From Sipunculus nudus (Eukaryota; Annelida; Sipuncula; Golfingiida; Sipunculidae): DNA of 64,000 nucleotides. Under the pieces are notes generated by a model that saw only the letters and a list, made by a program, of their open reading frames with translations, had not been told where the DNA came from and did not search any database. Location: assembly GCA_026874595.1 (NCBI GenBank), contig CM049316.1, forward strand, positions 61,389,676 to 61,453,675, written 5' to 3'. The translations under genes were made by a program, and so were the position numbers. Positions 34,485 to 64,000 of this stretch are shown piece by piece. How positions within the stretch are numbered: position 1 is the stretch's first letter; every line of letters starts with the position of its first letter.

Positions 34485-34994
34485 TGTTTTGTGTGCTGAA
34501 TTTGTTTTATTTCTCAGTTTTGGCTTGGGTAGGGCCACACCCCCAAATTAGTGTTTGACAGCCTGCTGCAGTGGAGGGCCACGCCCCCTAATTAGTGGAG
34601 CCAGCACCCTGCTGGTCACAGGTTTTCCTTGAAAGATGGGTCCCAATTAGCTTTGATTTAATAACCAATAAATGTCCATAACTTTGCTATTAATAGTCAT
34701 ATTAAATCAGTTTAAGAATTTTTATGATCCTGAAATAAAGACAAAACTGACAGTATATTTTTCATGTAAAAATTCTAATTTTGAAATTTTCACTGATATA
34801 CCTACCGTATTTAATTTTGCTCATAACTGGAGTTTATTATATTAGAGGAGGAGGGGTATGGGGAACCTGGGTTCCTAGTCTGAACGGGGGTGTGGGGGCA
34901 GAGCCCCTACCTTAAGCTTAATTCTCCTGTTCAATAGTAAATGGTTTCCCATTTTCGCGATAGATGTCGCTTCAATCGCAGATATAAATGACCT

Positions 34995-35105
34995 AAACGT
35001 GCTCCTGCTCAGGTGTCTCGTCTTCACGGCTCACTTAGTAGCCTGTAGGGCTCCTAGTCTAGAGATTGTAGGTTCGATTCCCGATTCAGGCGACTTCTGA
35101 TGTTT
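34995..35105 (+). mobile_element. tRNA-like SINE head
   Basis: GGCTCACTTAGTAGCCTG resembles a SINE box A and GTAGGTTCGATTCCCG at about 35065-35080 is an exact box B. The acceptor and T-stem pairing expected of a real tRNA are poor. No body boundaries could be set. Confidence 0.4.
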
Positions 35106-36929
35106 AGTAGTTGTTTAAGTTAGAAGAGTTGATATGAGTGTAGGGACATCTATAGGGAAAAGTAGGAGTCAAAAATAGGGAATGAGAAGAGACAGTTTTA
35201 TTTATATTTTCATGTTCCTCAATAGAAGCGAAGCCCGCATTCTATAGTGACTCCAAGGATTGATGTATGGAAGAATAGAGGCAGGTAAAAATATGTGGTA
35301 AAAGCAAGATATTTTGGCCCGAGGAATCAGGTTGCCGCGCCGATGATGAAAAAACTTGCTCGCATAACTGGGAAACTGGTTATATGGTCCCAAGGCTGAA
35401 ACTGCAAGTATAAAGGTGTTGCGTCTCGAAACACACAGTCGTTCACAAGATTGGGTTCGGCTCTTGAATGGCATGGCTAAGCCTCCGCTGCTGGGATCAG
35501 TAGAGGTAATGTGGGTTGCTTCTGGCTTTGCGGCTGTGGATGCTGTAGCTTTCCTGTAAAGGTCACCGACTTGGGATGAATGGTGGCGGCCTCTGGCACT
35601 CTCTGCTTGGCTTGGTGTTGGCTCGATGAATTTACTAAAGGTCTAATCATCGTCAAAAATCATCAAAATTACATTTTTCTGAAAAACATCTGGTTTTATA
35701 GATGTTTGCTATATCTATCTTTTCACAAAAACACGTTCCTGGGGTTATATTGTATCAATTAAAAAAATAAGTATTTTAATTCAGATGTCAACCCCACATG
35801 GGGTGCAAACAGGACCAACTGTCAGTTCGGCGAGAGTTAGTAGCGTGTCAGTTGCTTATTGGTTAACCATGCGCTTGTGGTATAAGGCAAATAGTTGATT
35901 GACAGGCGTGGGGAAGCTGCGAGATATGTGTTGCTGCTAGCTATGTAGTGTCTCATATATAATTGTGAGAGGGAGAGACAAGCTGCTAATTGGATTAGGG
36001 TATATGGTAGTCTGAATGAGAGCACAGAGTAAACAGAGTGATCGTTCTTATCAGTCACTTCACACCTGACGCGTGCCCTGGCGCAGTAGCCCATGACCTG
36101 ACCTTGGACCAGTAAGCTCCGCCTACTTTAGTTTGACAGTTCTCCAGTTGTCATGATGCCTAAAAAATCCTTTTTTTAACATTGATAATCCATTAATTTT
36201 TATAATTTATATATTGAAACGGATTCTCATCGGAAAAATTAGTGAAAACTGTCACTTGCGTTTATATCCCTGTTTTCCACTCAAAACTAAATTTCTCTTC
36301 CCAAACAGTTTTTGGCCATTTTCTTAAAACAGTATTTCAGGAGACTGTACGGTCTTCAAAGCGATATTTCTCAAAAACCATCTAATATAGTCTTCAAATT
36401 TTGCATATAGGTAAATCAACAAGTATTCTAAAATGCGTTTTTTCTTTTTCCTATATCGTTTTTAGTGTAGTAGAAATACGTTATTTAAACAAAATAAGTA
36501 TTGTTAACATCACAGATTTTTTTTTTTAATTTAAAATTCATTATGAAAAAAAGACTATAAATATATATAAAAAAAAAACGCTTGGAGATATTTGTATGTA
36601 GTTTTAAATGATACTATTTCCACACACATACCCTTTGCCAATTTTAAGATATATCCAATTTAAAAAAAATAAATTTAAATCATTTCAAGTTTTAAATTTT
36701 CAAAGTGGACACTGTTACACTTTTAAAATATATCTCATCTGATAGAGAATATTCTAAGGATTCTAAATATATATACATCACTGTGTCTAAAATTATTATT
36801 AATATGAATTCTAAAGCTAAATTAAACCAAGGTTGTTTAACGATGATTAGACCTTGAGGAGCGCACAGGGCTGAGGTCTTGACCACAGCAACCTGTAGCA
36901 TCTCGAAGAGTGTAAACTTCTTTTGGCTT

Positions 36930-37420
36930 GGCTAGTAATAAGGTCGCCGTCAATTTCGGCTGCTGTCAATATAGGTTGATAGCTGCAAGTCCACCATATT
37001 GGCAGCCAGCACCCAGCGAGCAACTATTTTGGCCGCAACCCTGACTGAGCCATTGCTGGGCTCAGACTCCGGCCAGTCACCCATATTGGCCGCGGCTTGG
37101 GCGGTGTAGCACCATTTCGGCTGCAAGGCCAACATGGTCTAAAACACGACTGTCTGTTTTACTGCTGTCTACAACAAAACTATAGGGTTTTAGACCCTCA
37201 TCTGCCAGGCTACCTCATTACTGGCCAACTTTCTTCTTCCTACCTTATTACAACATAGCTTCCAAGCTTATTGCACCTAAAATGTGAATTTAATCATTGG
37301 AAGAAATAAAGCACACACATACCAGTAAACAAAAAAATCAAAGGCCTTACATACAATACAAGTACATGTGCTGATATTTCAGATCTTTACTTTTGTATAA
37401 ATATGACAATCAATATTGTA

Positions 37421-37480
<60 letters not shown>

Positions 37481-37770
37481 CACATACACATTAAATCCAT
37501 CATATTTCTGGTTGAATAAGCTAGTTCTACTTATTATGTACCTGTGCTTGTTGTAATGAGGTAGCCAGGTGACAGAAATGGTGCTCCACCGCCAAAGCCG
37601 CGGCTGATATCATTGACTGGCCAGAGTCAGGGCTCAGCAGTGGCTCATTCGCGGTTGCAGCTGAAATGATTGCTTGCTGGGCACTGGCAGCCAATATGGT
37701 CGATTTGTGACCGCGGTCAATATTGACGGAGGCCAAAATCAACCTATACTGGGCCTGAGTATAGAATCCA
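36930..37770. repeat. Long inverted repeat (foldback) with (TA)n centre
   Basis: The left arm (about 36940-37225, 'gcagccagcaccc', 'ggctcagactccggccagtca', 'gtagcaccatttcggctgc') reappears reverse complemented at about 37550-37765 ('gaaatggtgctccaccgcc', 'tgactggccagagtcagg', 'gggcactggcagcc'). A 325 bp spacer contains a (TA)n tract at 37427-37475. Arms are GC-richer than their surroundings. No transposase is seen. Confidence 0.7.
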
Positions 37771-38145
37771 GCCAACATTTCCAAGGTGGGTGTTAACTGA
37801 CTGGACCGTCTCATATTAGTGGTAATCAACATATGCCATGACATGCCTGAAGATATGACAGCGAGTATAGAATCCAGCCTACATGGACGTAATGATATTT
37901 CGGATTCATGTAATGGAGAAGTAAGAGGCAGGCCTATGTCATGGCTTATGTTTATTACTACTAATATGACTCAAAGATGGTCCAGTCAGTTTAGACCCAT
38001 CCTGTAAATGTAGGATAGATTCTATACTCGGGCCTGCACATCGACATGTATCTTGCTTCTCCATTACATGAATCCTAAACATTACAATGTCTGTCCGTAT
38101 ACACCCATCACCTCGTCCATGTAGGCAGGATTCTATACTCGCTCG
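37758..38145. repeat. Second interleaved inverted repeat
   Basis: 'gagtatagaatccagcc' occurs at 37763 and 37863, and its complement 'ggattctatactcg' at 38010-38020 and 38130. 'ctgactggaccgtctcatatta..ggtaatcaac' (37798-37830) is mirrored by 'ttactactaatatgactcaaagatggtccagtca' (37954-37989). 'attcatgtaatggagaag' (37901) is mirrored by 'cttctccattacatgaat' (38055). Together with the foldback to its left this makes a 1.2 kb compound inverted structure. Confidence 0.6.
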
Positions 38146-38755
38146 ATATATGCAGCTTAATATAAAAACGACTGTCAATTGGTAATAAGTACGCCCTCTC
38201 TAGAGAGTCGTGACCCAGGTTCAGTCCCAGGTTTGGCCATGAGAATAGGTTGTAGTTGCCCATCTTAGGTAAAGTTTTCTCTCCAGGTTCTCACTGAGAA
38301 CTTCTCAGGCTTTTCCAACTGTGGACACTACATTTGAGTGTTGCCCAGTATGGGGATTTGCTGATTCAACATCAACACAAAAAGGTCTTGACAAGTGTAC
38401 CCAATGGTATATATATATATGTGTGTATATATTATGTAAAATACATATTTACAATACACTATATATATTGTACAGAATGGTATACATATATATGTATATA
38501 TATATATATATATAAATTTTATATTTTTATATATTTTTATTATAATATTGCATAAATACACTGAACAGAAGATGTATTCTTGATTATGTAGAACAAGTGA
38601 AATACTTATTTGGCCAGTTAAAGCTAGATGTTACTTGCTCAACTAGGTATGTTTTTTACAAAAGTAAATGTTGAGCCCTGTAGAGTAGCCATAGAGTCAT
38701 TTTCATGACTACTGAAATGATAAACTGTGTATTTATCATATTAATATATATGAAT

Positions 38756-38938
38756 CAGACATGGGGTATTCGTAATCAGTAATCGTAATCAATTGTAATC
38801 GATAACATTTTTTTAGTAATTGTAATTGATTACATTTGTTATTTCAGCAATATAATCGTTATCCTAATTGCCTATGTAATCAAAATTGATTACATTCATA
38901 TTTTTGATTACATTCATTAAGTAATCACCCCATGTCTG
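38756..38938. mobile_element. hAT-type MITE 50 bp upstream of the DHX38 start codon
   Basis: TIRs CAGACATGGGG and CCCCATGTCTG are perfect over 11 bp. They are flanked by an 8 bp target duplication, ATATGAAT on the left and ATATAAAT on the right (one mismatch), the hallmark of hAT transposons. The 183 bp body is full of GTAATC/GATTAC pentamer-like repeats. It ends 50 bp before the ATG and 43 bp before a possible 5' UTR acceptor. Confidence 0.75.
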
Positions 38939-38988
38939 ATATAAATAAATGTAGAATTACAGTATATGTTTTTTGTGTCAGTACCACA

Positions 38989-63778
<24,790 letters not shown>

Positions 63779-64000
63779 GTAGGTGTAAATAATATTATCT
63801 GATTCATATCATACACATGTTACTGTTAGTTTAAAAACACACTTTTATATGAGAATTGGTAGATGTCATTCTTATTTTATTTCAGTTATCACTAATATCT
63901 TTTGAACTTTGTAATATATTAAAATTCATGTAAAGCCAGGGTGATTTAATGTGGTGCATGTCTGCATTAAAATTGCAGATGTTGTAATTAATATTAATTT

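Noticed and set aside
35040-35095. Possible tRNA gene
   Set aside because: Exact box B and fair box A, but acceptor and T-stem bases do not pair and no discriminator fits; treated as SINE head.
38321-38561. Tyr/Ile-rich ORFs near 38.4 kb on both strands
   Set aside because: Translations of (TA)n and TATG microsatellite DNA.

Overview
This is nuclear DNA from an animal: AT-rich, intron-rich, with GT-AG introns, low coding density and dense dispersed repeats. tRNA-derived SINEs, MITEs, a miniature LTR element and long repeats that start with AGCTCAGCTGA beside TCCG-type microsatellites suggest a lophotrochozoan, most likely a bivalve or other mollusc. The species assignment is inference. Nothing in the window looks bacterial or plasmid-like.

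Three conserved protein-coding genes are well supported, and their exon joins keep one reading frame throughout. (1) Tyrosine aminotransferase, TAT (+), 2462-9620: eight exons coding for the C-terminal 314 residues; the N-terminal exons lie left of the window. (2) LRRC69 (-), 32624-20370: complete, nine exons, 345 residues, a leucine-rich-repeat protein with a cysteine-containing tail. TAT and LRRC69 converge across 10.7 kb with no recognisable gene. (3) DHX38/PRP16 (+), 38989-63778: the first 17 coding exons, 853 residues, of the DEAH-box spliceosomal ATPase; it runs off the right edge. Between LRRC69 and DHX38 there may be one small + strand gene (an ATG exon at 33485 and a terminal exon at 34354) that I do not recognise.

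The three proteins have no obvious joint pathway: tyrosine catabolism, an uncharacterised LRR protein, and the second step of pre-mRNA splicing. TAT and DHX38 also lie in the same cytogenetic band in human (16q22), so old linkage is possible.

Repeats make up much of the rest. The main ones are: a miniature LTR retrotransposon (TRIM) at 59907-60295 with relatives at 30055, 49288 and 55332, whose LTR carries a tRNA-like RNA polymerase III promoter; four long Helentron-like elements (11-2047, 39177-40730, 43286-45910, 60319-62543) with inverted subterminal repeats and a 3' hairpin; several TIR-bearing MITEs, including an hAT-type copy just upstream of the DHX38 start codon; a MITE split by a second element (50246-51929); a compound foldback at 36930-38145; and SINEs at 17413 and 41331. 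The most unusual gene-associated structure is a perfect 6 x 68 bp array (57533-57940) that repeats the 3' splice site and first ten codons of DHX38 exon 13.
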